64,000 bases of DNA, taken from Oxalobacter vibrioformis. GTDB lineage: Bacteria > Pseudomonadota > Gammaproteobacteria > Burkholderiales > Burkholderiaceae_D. The translations under genes and the position numbers were made by a program. This document shows positions 56,825 through 64,000 of the stretch, piece by piece. How positions within the stretch are numbered: the first letter of the stretch is position 1; the number at the start of each line of letters is the position of its first letter. Where the stretch lies: positions 1,706,001 to 1,770,000 of the forward strand of contig NZ_CP098242.1 in NCBI RefSeq assembly GCF_027118995.1, in the 5' to 3' direction. The notes beneath the pieces are model-generated. The model saw nothing but the letters and a program-made list of their open reading frames with translations. It was not told where the DNA came from and made no database searches.

Positions 56825-59485
56825 ATGGAACAATTCCAATTCGCAAAAGAAACCATTTCAATTTCCCTTGAAGAGGAAATGCGCAAGAGCTACCTTGATT
56901 ACGCCATGAGCGTTATCGTTGGTCGTGCGCTTCCGGATGTCCGGGATGGTTTAAAGCCGGTGCATCGTCGTGTGCTTTTCGCCATGCACGAAATGAACAA
57001 TGTGTGGAACCGGCCTTACGTCAAATGTGCACGTGTTGTCGGTGAAGTCATGGGTAAGTATCACCCGCATGGGGATGCCTCTATTTATGACACCCTGGTT
57101 CGCCTGGCGCAGGATTTTTCCATGCGCTACACACTGGTGGATGGACAGGGCAACTTCGGTTCGATCGATGGTGACAACGCTGCGGCCATGCGATATACCG
57201 AGTGTCGACTGGATAAGATTGCCGGTGAAATGCTGGCGGATATCGATAAGGAAACCGTTGATTTCGTTCCGAATTATGATGGAAAGGAAGAAGAGCCTTC
57301 TGTTTTACCCACCCGGATTCCCAGTCTTTTAGTCAATGGCTCATCGGGTATTGCTGTGGGGATGGCAACCAATATTCCACCGCACAATATCCGTGAAGTC
57401 GTGGATGGCGCCCTGCATCTCCTGAAAAATCCGGAATGCACCGTGGATGATCTGATTGCCCTGGTGCCCGCACCGGATTTCCCGACTGGCGGCATTATTT
57501 ATGGTCTCTCCGGTGTTCATGACGGCTATCGCACAGGCCGCGGCCGTGTGGTCATGCGGGCAAAAACCCATTTTGAAGAAATGGGCAGAGAGGGGCGTTA
57601 TGCCATTGTCATTGATGAATTGCCCTATCAGGTCAACAAGAAATCCCTGCTGGAGCGGATCGCCGAGCATGTCCGGGAAAAACGGCTTGAGGGGATTACC
57701 GACATTCGCGATGAATCCGACAAGTCCGGCATGCGGGTAGTCATTGAATTGAGACGCAATGAAGTGCCTGAAGTGGTACTGAACAATCTGTATAAACAAA
57801 CCCAGTTGCAGGACACCTTTGGCATGAACATGGTGGCGCTGCTGGATGGTCAGCCCAAACTGCTGAATCTGCGCCAGATGCTGGAGTGTTTCCTGTCGCA
57901 TCGTCGGGAGGTGGTGACGCGTAGGACGGTTTATGAATTGCGCCGGGCGCGTGAGCGGGGCCATGTTCTGGAGGGTCTTGCCGTTGCATTGGCCAATATT
58001 GATGAATTTATTGCGATTATCCGGGCCGCACCGACGCCGCCGATTGCCCGTCAGGAGTTGATGTCGCGTTCATGGGATTCCTCTCTGGTCAGGGAAATGC
58101 TTTCCAGAACCGGTGAAGGTAATGAAGGCGGGATAGCCGCTTTCCGTCCGGAAAACCTGGCGGAAGGATTTGGTATCCAGACCGATGGCATGTACAAACT
58201 GTCAGAAGAACAGGCGCAGGAAATCCTGCAGATGCGCCTGCAGCGCTTGACAGGTCTGGAGCAGGATCGCATTCTCAATGAATACAAGGATGTCATGACG
58301 CAGATTGCCGAGCTGCTGGATATTCTGGCAAGGCCCGAGCGCGTGTTGTCCATTATTGAAACCGAACTCAATGAAGTGGTTGGCGAGTACGGGCAGGAAA
58401 ACAAGGATGTGCGCCGTTCTGAAATCGAACAGAATGCGTTTGACCTGGAAACCGAAGACCTGATTACCCCGCAGGATATGGTCGTGACACTGTCCAACAC
58501 CGGCTATATCAAGTCGCAGCCGCTTTCGGAATACCGTGCGCAACGACGTGGCGGGCGCGGGCGCCAGGCGGCTGCCACGCGTGAAGATGACTGGATTGAC
58601 CAGATGTTCATGGCCAATACCCATGACTTTATCCTGTGTTTTTCCGACAGGGGGCGGGTGTACTGGCTGAAGGTCTGGGAAGTGCCGCAGGGCTCGCGTA
58701 ATGCGAGAGGCCGGCCGATTGTGAATATGTTCCCGCTGCAGGATGATGAAAAAATCACCGTGATTCTGCCGCTGTCGGGCGAAAACCGGAATTTCCCGGA
58801 AGACCATTACATCTTCATGGCGACCAGCCAGGGAACCGTCAAGAAAACGCCGCTGACCGATTTCAGCAACCCGCGAAAAACAGGCATTATTGCGGTCGGC
58901 CTGGATGAGGGTGACTTCCTGATCGGTGCGGCGCTTACAGACGGCAAGCATGATGTGATGCTCTTTTCCGATGCGGGCAAGGCGGTGCGTTTTGACGAAA
59001 ATGATGTGCGTCCGATGGGTCGTTCTGCCCGTGGTGTTCGCGGCATGAATCTGGATGACGATCATCGTGTGATTGCCCTGCTGGTGGCGGAAGATGAAAA
59101 CCAGTCGGTTCTGACCGCAACGGAAAACGGATTCGGCAAACGCACACCGATCGGGGAATATACCCGTCATGGCCGGGGGACCAAAGGCATGATTGCCATC
59201 CAGACCAGTGAGCGGAATGGCAAGGTGGTTGCTGCGACGCTGGTGGATGAAAAAGATGAAATTATGCTTATCACCACAGGCGGTGTACTCATCAGGACAC
59301 GTGTTTCGGAAATCCGTGAAATGGGCCGTGCCACACAGGGCGTTACCCTGATTGCTGTTGAAGATGGCGCCAATCTGAGCGGTCTTCAGCGCATTATGGA
59401 AACCGACGTGGAAGATGTCGATGTGGAGGAAGAGGCAGAAAATGCAGCGGCCGGCACAGAAGAGGCAACAGACACAGAAGCGTGA
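56825..59485 (+). CDS. gyrA: DNA gyrase subunit A
   Basis: An 886-residue type II topoisomerase subunit. The catalytic Tyr124 is in [18 protein letters not shown], and the C-terminal wrapping domain carries the GyrA box QRRGGRGRQ. The tail is acidic ([15 protein letters not shown]). The quinolone-determining region reads [17 protein letters not shown], so the position of E. coli Ser83 is Ala85, with Asp89 kept. Its stop codon overlaps the serC start. Confidence 0.98.
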   Translation: MEQFQFAKETISISLEEEMRKSYLDYAMSVIVGRALPDVRDGLKPVHRRVLFAMHEMNNVWNRPYVKCARVVGEVMGKYHPHGDASIYDTLVRLAQDFSMRYTLVDGQGNFGSIDGDNAAAMRYTECRLDKIAGEMLADIDKETVDFVPNYDGKEEEPSVLPTRIPSLLVNGSSGIAVGMATNIPPHNIREVVDGALHLLKNPECTVDDLIALVPAPDFPTGGIIYGLSGVHDGYRTGRGRVVMRAKTHFEEMGREGRYAIVIDELPYQVNKKSLLERIAEHVREKRLEGITDIRDESDKSGMRVVIELRRNEVPEVVLNNLYKQTQLQDTFGMNMVALLDGQPKLLNLRQMLECFLSHRREVVTRRTVYELRRARERGHVLEGLAVALANIDEFIAIIRAAPTPPIARQELMSRSWDSSLVREMLSRTGEGNEGGIAAFRPENLAEGFGIQTDGMYKLSEEQAQEILQMRLQRLTGLEQDRILNEYKDVMTQIAELLDILARPERVLSIIETELNEVVGEYGQENKDVRRSEIEQNAFDLETEDLITPQDMVVTLSNTGYIKSQPLSEYRAQRRGGRGRQAAATREDDWIDQMFMANTHDFILCFSDRGRVYWLKVWEVPQGSRNARGRPIVNMFPLQDDEKITVILPLSGENRNFPEDHYIFMATSQGTVKKTPLTDFSNPRKTGIIAVGLDEGDFLIGAALTDGKHDVMLFSDAGKAVRFDENDVRPMGRSARGVRGMNLDDDHRVIALLVAEDENQSVLTATENGFGKRTPIGEYTRHGRGTKGMIAIQTSERNGKVVAATLVDEKDEIMLITTGGVLIRTRVSEIREMGRATQGVTLIAVEDGANLSGLQRIMETDVEDVDVEEEAENAAAGTEEATDTEA

Positions 59486-60572
59486 TGAAGCGGCCATTCA
59501 ACTTTTCAGCAGGGCCTGCCGCCTTACCGGATGCGGTGCTGGAGCAGGCTGCAGCTGAAATGCTTGACTGGCATGGCCGGGGGCTCTCGGTCATGGAAAT
59601 GAGCCACCGTAGTGCCGATTTTGAATCCATTCTTGCGCAGGCGGAAAGTGATTTGCGCGATCTGTTGTCAGTGCCGCCGTCATACCGGATTCTGTTTATC
59701 CAGGCCAGCGCGACAGCCTTGAATGCCATTATCCCGATGAATCTGGCTGCCCGGACAGGGCAGATTGCCACGATCGATGCTGTCCATACCGGGGTATGGT
59801 CCGGTAAATCAATCGAAGAGGCTCGCAAATACACCCATGTAAATGTTGCCGCGACATCCGAACCGGAAAATTTCACCCGGATTCCTGCGCCGGACACATG
59901 GCAACTGACAGACGATGCCGCCTATGTGCATATCTGCAGCAATGAAACCATCAGCGGGACGGAATTTTTTTTTGATCCCGATACCGGTTCTGTTCCTTTG
60001 GTTGCCGATATGTCTTCCCATATCCTGTCACGCCCTGTCGATATCGGAAAATACGGCCTGATTTTTGCCGGCGCCCAGAAAAACATGGGAATAGCCGGTG
60101 TGTCAGTGGTGATCATCCGTGATGACCTGATGGGGCATGTGCTGCCGGTTTGTCCGTCTGTTTATGATTTCAGCAATCTGGCCAGACATCACTCCATGCC
60201 AAATACCCCGCCGGTTTATGCCATATATATATGCGGACTGGTTTTCCAGTGGCTTAAAAAGCAGGGGGGGTAACCGCAATGGAGGCGGCGGCGATCAGGA
60301 AGTCCGCGCTGCTTTATGACTGTATTGATTCCAGCGGCCTTTTTGTCAATTACGTGGAAAAAAACTGTCGTTCGCGGATGAATGTGCCGTTTTTCCTGCG
60401 GGATGAAACCTTAAATGACGCATTTTTGACCGGGGCAACACAAAACAGCTTGCTGCAGTTACAGGGCCATCGTTCACAGGGCGGGATGCGGGCGTCGCTA
60501 TACAATGCCATGCCGGCCGCCGGCGTGGAAAAACTCGTTGCCTTCATGCGTGAATTTGAGCGGGCCCATTAG
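59485..60572 (+). pseudogene. serC: Phosphoserine aminotransferase, frameshifted at a G7 run
   Basis: A PLP aminotransferase of serine and pyridoxine synthesis, about 362 residues if the frame is restored. The first 262 codons run from [20 protein letters not shown] through the PLP lysine (FAGAQKNMGIAGVSVV) to WLKKQGG and then TAA. The rest ([20 protein letters not shown] to the end at 60572) is in the -1 frame. The break is the G7 run at 60264-60270, directly before the stop. One extra G, or a -1 slip on GGGGGGG, gives a normal full-length protein. Start overlaps gyrA (TGATG). Confidence 0.88.
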
Positions 60573-60604
60573 GTTTTTGTTGTCTTGTTCCGCGAATAAC
60601 TGTT

Positions 60605-60695
60605 TTGTTGCGCTGAATATATGTCATACAATAGTTGGTATTTCTTCATATCAGCAAAGAGGAATGTGATGCGAGAGAGCATCTTCCTCTTTTGA
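60605..60695 (+). promoter_or_regulatory. Possible promoter and attenuator-like leader of pheA
   Basis: A -35 TTGTTG (60605-60610) and -10 TACAAT (60627-60632) are spaced by 16 bp. Downstream lies a hairpin with outer stem AAAGAGGAA / TTCCTCTTT (60656-60692) and inner GATGC / GCATC, followed by TTTTG. A short frame with a ribosome binding site (AGAGGA), ATG 60669 to TGA 60695, encodes eight residues ending in FLF. A longer in-frame version from 60621 contains WYFF, but it would start inside the promoter. This suggests phenylalanine-linked attenuation before pheA; it is unproven. Confidence 0.4.
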
Positions 60696-60732
60696 CTGGG
60701 CGCATTTTCAACCTATTTTTCGACAGCAGATT

Positions 60733-61806
60733 ATGGAAAACGAACTCAAACCCTTACGTGACCAGATTGACGCCATTGATGTGCAACTGCTTGAACTGTT
60801 AAACCAGCGTGCCAGACTGGCGCAGGAGGTAGGCAAGGTTAAGATCGAAAAGGATCTGCCGGTTTTCCGGCCTGAGCGGGAAGCACAGGTATTAAGAGGC
60901 CTTGCCGAGCGCAATAAAGGCCCGATGGCGACAGAAGATGTTCAGACCATCTATCGGGAAGTCATGTCGGCGTGCCGCGCATTGGAAAGACGGATCAGCG
61001 TGGCTTACCTGGGGCCGTCAGGAACCTATTCAGAACAGGCGGCTTATGAATATTTTGGCAGGGCGATTGATATTGTCCCCTGTGCCTCCATCGATGAGAT
61101 TTTCCGGTCTGCGGAAGCGGGTACTGCTGATTACGGTATCGTGCCGATTGAAAATTCAACCGAAGGCGCCATTACCCGCACGCTCGATCTTCTCATGCAG
61201 ACACCGCTGACCATCAGCGGCGAAAAAGAGATACCGATTGACCTCAGCCTGATGACACTTTCCGGCACTATGGAAGGCATCCACACTATCTGCGCGCATT
61301 CACAGGCGCTTGCCCAGTGCCAGGGATGGCTGAACCAGAATTATCCGCGCATTCTCCGTCATGCCGTTTCATCCAATGGCGAGGCGGCGCTGCTTGCCAG
61401 CAAGGATACCGAAACCGCTGCTATTGCCAGTGACCTGGCCGGCAAGCGCTATGGGCTGGAAGTCGTCAATGCCCATATCCAGGATGATCCGCAAAACCGG
61501 ACCCGCTTTGTGGTAATCGGACACCAGAAGACCGAGCCCAGCTTCATGGATCAGACATCACTCGCGCTTTCTGTCCAGAACCGTCCTGGTGCGGTATATC
61601 GTCTCCTTGAGCCGCTTGATAAGCATGGGGTTTCCATGAACCGTTTTGAGTCGCGCCCGGCGCGTTCAGGCAACTGGGAATACTATTTCTTTGTTGACCT
61701 GATTGGCCATGCAGAGGATGAACGGATGGCTGCGGCATTAAAAGAGCTTCGGGATCGTGCCGCCTATTTCAAGGTGCTGGGGTCCTATCCCATGTCCATT
61801 GAATAA
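60733..61806 (+). CDS. pheA: Bifunctional chorismate mutase / prephenate dehydratase
   Basis: A 357-residue enzyme of phenylalanine synthesis. The chorismate mutase domain covers about 1-90 (LKPLRDQIDAIDVQLLELLN), the dehydratase domain follows (YLGPSGTYSEQAAYEYFG, NRTRFVVIGH), and the C-terminal ACT domain has the ESRP motif (NRFESRPARSGNWEYYFF) for feedback by Phe. It is separated from serC by 160 bp that contain a possible leader. Confidence 0.96.
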   Translation: MENELKPLRDQIDAIDVQLLELLNQRARLAQEVGKVKIEKDLPVFRPEREAQVLRGLAERNKGPMATEDVQTIYREVMSACRALERRISVAYLGPSGTYSEQAAYEYFGRAIDIVPCASIDEIFRSAEAGTADYGIVPIENSTEGAITRTLDLLMQTPLTISGEKEIPIDLSLMTLSGTMEGIHTICAHSQALAQCQGWLNQNYPRILRHAVSSNGEAALLASKDTETAAIASDLAGKRYGLEVVNAHIQDDPQNRTRFVVIGHQKTEPSFMDQTSLALSVQNRPGAVYRLLEPLDKHGVSMNRFESRPARSGNWEYYFFVDLIGHAEDERMAAALKELRDRAAYFKVLGSYPMSIE

Positions 61807-61834
61807 TCGTTATTGACCGGAAACCATAACAATC

Positions 61835-62941
61835 ATGTCGAATGTATTCGGGCCGGAGTATGTCCGCGCTATCGCGCCTTACCAGGCCGGCAAGCCCATT
61901 TCAGAAGTTGCGCGTGAATTTGGCCTTGAAGAGGCAGCCATCATCAAGCTGGCCTCCAATGAAAATCCGCTGGGTATGCCGGCGTCTGCCAAAAAGGCGA
62001 TGATGGATGCCATGGATGACGGCGGGCGTTATCCTGATTCCAACGGGTTTGAATTAAAAGCGGTATTGTCAGCGCGTTATGGTGTGCCGGAAAACTGGAT
62101 CACACTGGGTAACGGCAGTAACGATATCCTGGAGCTGGCAGCGCATGCGCTTGTTCGTCCCGGTGAGGAAGTGATGTATGCCCAATACTCTTTTGCGGTT
62201 TATCCGCTGGCAACCCAGGCTGTTGGCGCTCAGGGGATCAGTGTGCCCGCAAGGGACTTCGGACACGACCTGCCGGCCATGCAAAAAGCGATTACGCCCG
62301 ATACCCGGCTGATATTCATTGCCAACCCGAACAATCCCACGGGCACTTTTCTCCCTCCGGCTGCTATTGAAGCATTCCTGGAAAAGGTTCCTAAAAATGT
62401 CGTCGTTGTGCTGGATGAGGCTTATAACGAATACCTTGACCCCGATTTGCAGTATGAATCAACAGACTGGGTGAAAAAGTATCCCAACCTGTTAATCTCC
62501 CGCACTTTTTCAAAAGTGTATGGCCTGGCCGGATTGCGAATCGGTTTTGGCATTGCCCAGCCGGAAATCACCGGCCTGCTCAATCGAGTCCGGCAGCCAT
62601 TCAATGTGAATTCACTCGCACAGGCTGCGGCCATGGCCGTACTAAAAGACAAGGCGTTTCTTGAAAAAAGCGCAAAGCTCAATGCTGATGGTTATCATCA
62701 GCTGACAGCGGTTTTTGATGAGATGAAGCTGGAATACGTGCCGTCGTATGGCAATTTTGTTCTGGTGCGGGTTGGCGATGATGATGAAGCCGGTGCGCGG
62801 GTCAATCTTGCCCTGCTGAAAAAAGGCATCATTGTCCGTCCGGTAGGCAGCTATGGCTTGCCGAAATGGCTGCGCATTACCATCGGCTTGCCCGAAGAAA
62901 ATGCAGCGGTTATCAGTGCACTCAAGGACGTGCTGGCTTAG
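61835..62941 (+). CDS. hisC: Histidinol-phosphate aminotransferase (aromatic type)
   Basis: A 368-residue class I/II PLP aminotransferase: KLASNENPLGMPASAKKAMM, FIANPNNPTGTFLPPAAIEA, DEAYNEYLD and the PLP lysine in SRTFSKVYGLAGLRIGF. Position between pheA and tyrA suggests that it transaminates phenylpyruvate and hydroxyphenylpyruvate, possibly in addition to histidinol phosphate. The pheA-hisC gap is 28 bp. Confidence 0.93.
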   Translation: MSNVFGPEYVRAIAPYQAGKPISEVAREFGLEEAAIIKLASNENPLGMPASAKKAMMDAMDDGGRYPDSNGFELKAVLSARYGVPENWITLGNGSNDILELAAHALVRPGEEVMYAQYSFAVYPLATQAVGAQGISVPARDFGHDLPAMQKAITPDTRLIFIANPNNPTGTFLPPAAIEAFLEKVPKNVVVVLDEAYNEYLDPDLQYESTDWVKKYPNLLISRTFSKVYGLAGLRIGFGIAQPEITGLLNRVRQPFNVNSLAQAAAMAVLKDKAFLEKSAKLNADGYHQLTAVFDEMKLEYVPSYGNFVLVRVGDDDEAGARVNLALLKKGIIVRPVGSYGLPKWLRITIGLPEENAAVISALKDVLA

Positions 62942-62959
62942 GCGCCAAGGCAGGGTAAC

Positions 62960-63859
62960 ATGACGGTATTTCGCCATATACTCCTTTTTGGTGTTGGACT
63001 GATTGGCGGATCGCTTTCCCTTGCGCTCAGAAAATCCGGCTATACGGGAAAAATAACCGGCGTTGACCGCAATGAAAAAGCCCTTGGCCGTGCCAGGGAA
63101 CTGGGCCTGATTGATGAGGCGGTGACATCGGCGACAAAAGCGGTGAGTGAAGCAGATCTGATTTTGCTGGCGGCGCCGGTTGCCCAGACCGGTACGATTC
63201 TGGCATCGATCAAGCCCTGGCTTCAGGAAACCACTATTATTACCGATGTCGGCAGCACCAAGTCGGATGTGGTGGCTGCAGCATACCAGGAACTGGGCGA
63301 GAAGGTTGGCAATTTTATTCCGGCGCACCCGATTGCCGGGCGGGAGTTGAATGGCCCGGATGCCGCTATCGACAGCCTTTTTTCCGGCAAAAAACTGGTG
63401 ATTACCCCTTTACCGGAAAATACCGGGAAAGATATCGAGAAAGTGGCGATGATGTGGATGCAGTGCCAGGCAATCATCCATTTTCTTTCCCCGGAAGATC
63501 ACGACAATGTGTTTGCCATGGTCAGCCATTTGCCCCACCTGCTGTCTTATGCGCTGGTTGACCTGGTGGCCCGTCACTCAAATGCGGATCTGATGTTTGA
63601 GTATGCGGCAAGCGGCTTTCGGGACTTTACCCGTATTGCCGGTTCTTCGCCGGAAATGTGGCGTGATATCTCGATGGCCAATAAAAAACAGCTGTTGCAC
63701 GAACTGGACAGCTATCTGGCAGAACTGGGCCAACTGCGTAACATGCTGGCATCGGACGATGCGGCAGGTGTAGAGAATATTTATGCCAATGCACAACAGG
63801 CCAGGCTCAACTGGATCACAACGATTGAAGCCGCTGAAAAACAGGACAGGACATCATGA
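62960..63859 (+). CDS. tyrA: Prephenate dehydrogenase
   Basis: A 299-residue NAD-dependent enzyme of tyrosine synthesis. The Rossmann loop is [20 protein letters not shown], and the catalytic His region is [19 protein letters not shown]. There is no fused chorismate mutase domain, which fits the CM domain being in PheA. Its stop overlaps the aroA start (ATGA). Confidence 0.95.
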   Translation: MTVFRHILLFGVGLIGGSLSLALRKSGYTGKITGVDRNEKALGRARELGLIDEAVTSATKAVSEADLILLAAPVAQTGTILASIKPWLQETTIITDVGSTKSDVVAAAYQELGEKVGNFIPAHPIAGRELNGPDAAIDSLFSGKKLVITPLPENTGKDIEKVAMMWMQCQAIIHFLSPEDHDNVFAMVSHLPHLLSYALVDLVARHSNADLMFEYAASGFRDFTRIAGSSPEMWRDISMANKKQLLHELDSYLAELGQLRNMLASDDAAGVENIYANAQQARLNWITTIEAAEKQDRTS

Positions 63860-64000
63860 AATATCCACGTTACATTGATCTGTTGCCCGCCTTCCAGGCG
63901 GAAGGAATTGTCCGTTTGCCCGGCTCCAAAAGCATCTCGAACCGCACCCTGCTCTTAGCGGCGCTGGCAGAGGGCAAAACAGAAATCAAGGACCTGCTTT
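63856..64000 (+). CDS. aroA: 3-phosphoshikimate 1-carboxyvinyltransferase (EPSP synthase), N-terminal part
   Basis: Only the first 48 residues are in the window. [20 protein letters not shown] is followed by the phosphate-binding motif [20 protein letters not shown], which is diagnostic for AroA. It overlaps tyrA by 4 bp and continues the aromatic cluster beyond the right edge. Confidence 0.95.
   Translation, partial: MKYPRYIDLLPAFQAEGIVRLPGSKSISNRTLLLAALAEGKTEIKDLL

Noticed and set aside
58202..59497. Long open frame of about 430 codons opposite the gyrA 3' half
   Set aside because: It has no recognisable domain and mirrors the codon structure of gyrA; similar antisense frames occur opposite ilvB and iscS.

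Overview
The window looks like a chromosomal segment of a betaproteobacterium (order Burkholderiales). This rests on gene order: sigma factor-DUF3619-DUF3106, rplM-rpsI, erpA and argC side by side, iscRSUA-hscBA-fdx-iscX, and ubiG-gph, ompA, gyrA-serC-pheA-hisC-tyrA-aroA. GC content is moderate for that order, judged by eye. The many molybdenum and formate genes would fit an Oxalobacter-like anaerobe, but the species is an inference that the sequence cannot prove.

Layout. 1-6.8 kb: end of the ilvBH operon, a small sigma-factor operon, a divergent ABC ATPase/tesA pair, and rnfH-ratA facing smpB. 6.8-13.2 kb: the complete ISC iron-sulfur operon on the minus strand with an IscR-type operator, plus erpA. 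13.2-25.7 kb: argC, rpsI-rplM, a LysE-type exporter, a decayed diguanylate cyclase, a ZIP metal transporter, a degenerate M48-type lipoprotein, dut-coaBC, lspA-ileS-ribF. 25.9-31 kb: a peptide-type solute-binding protein and a large GGDEF-EAL protein. 31-43 kb: a molybdenum/formate island with mobB, a GltD-like iron-sulfur flavoprotein, a four-cluster ferredoxin, a frameshifted Cys-type formate dehydrogenase, an aldehyde dehydrogenase, modABC, modE and fdhD. 43-52 kb: metY, an orphan fliT, thiM-sir2, ahpC-ahpF, an HPP membrane protein with PPK2, and a lipid A-type acyltransferase with dapF. 52-64 kb: metK behind a structured leader, gph-ubiG, an ompA-family gene, and the gyrA-aroA aromatic/serine cluster.

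The strongest unexplained structure is a family of about 143-bp palindromic elements. Six copies lie in the first 25 kb, all in one orientation, with 16-bp terminal inverted repeats (GGAAACGCTGATTAAA) and a central TATCTTAAGATA palindrome. Two copies divide the isc operon into iscRSU / iscA-hscBA / fdx-iscX, each flanked by a CTGA direct repeat. One copy supplies the ribF stop codon, and one has lost its centre between 8-bp direct repeats. A different palindromic element (TIR GTCAGGA, 173 bp) lies between ubiG and ompA.

Four genes are broken as sequenced: a diguanylate cyclase (two shifts), fdhF (A6G6 run), a small zinc-ribbon gene, and serC (G7 run). Apart from the zinc-ribbon gene, the shifts lie in homopolymers. 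Sequencing error, real decay and slippage all need to be separated. Other points of interest are a SAM-II-like leader before metK, a possible pheA attenuator, a likely ATT start in the ZIP gene, a peptidase that has lost its HExxH histidine, and altered cysteine spacing in IscR.
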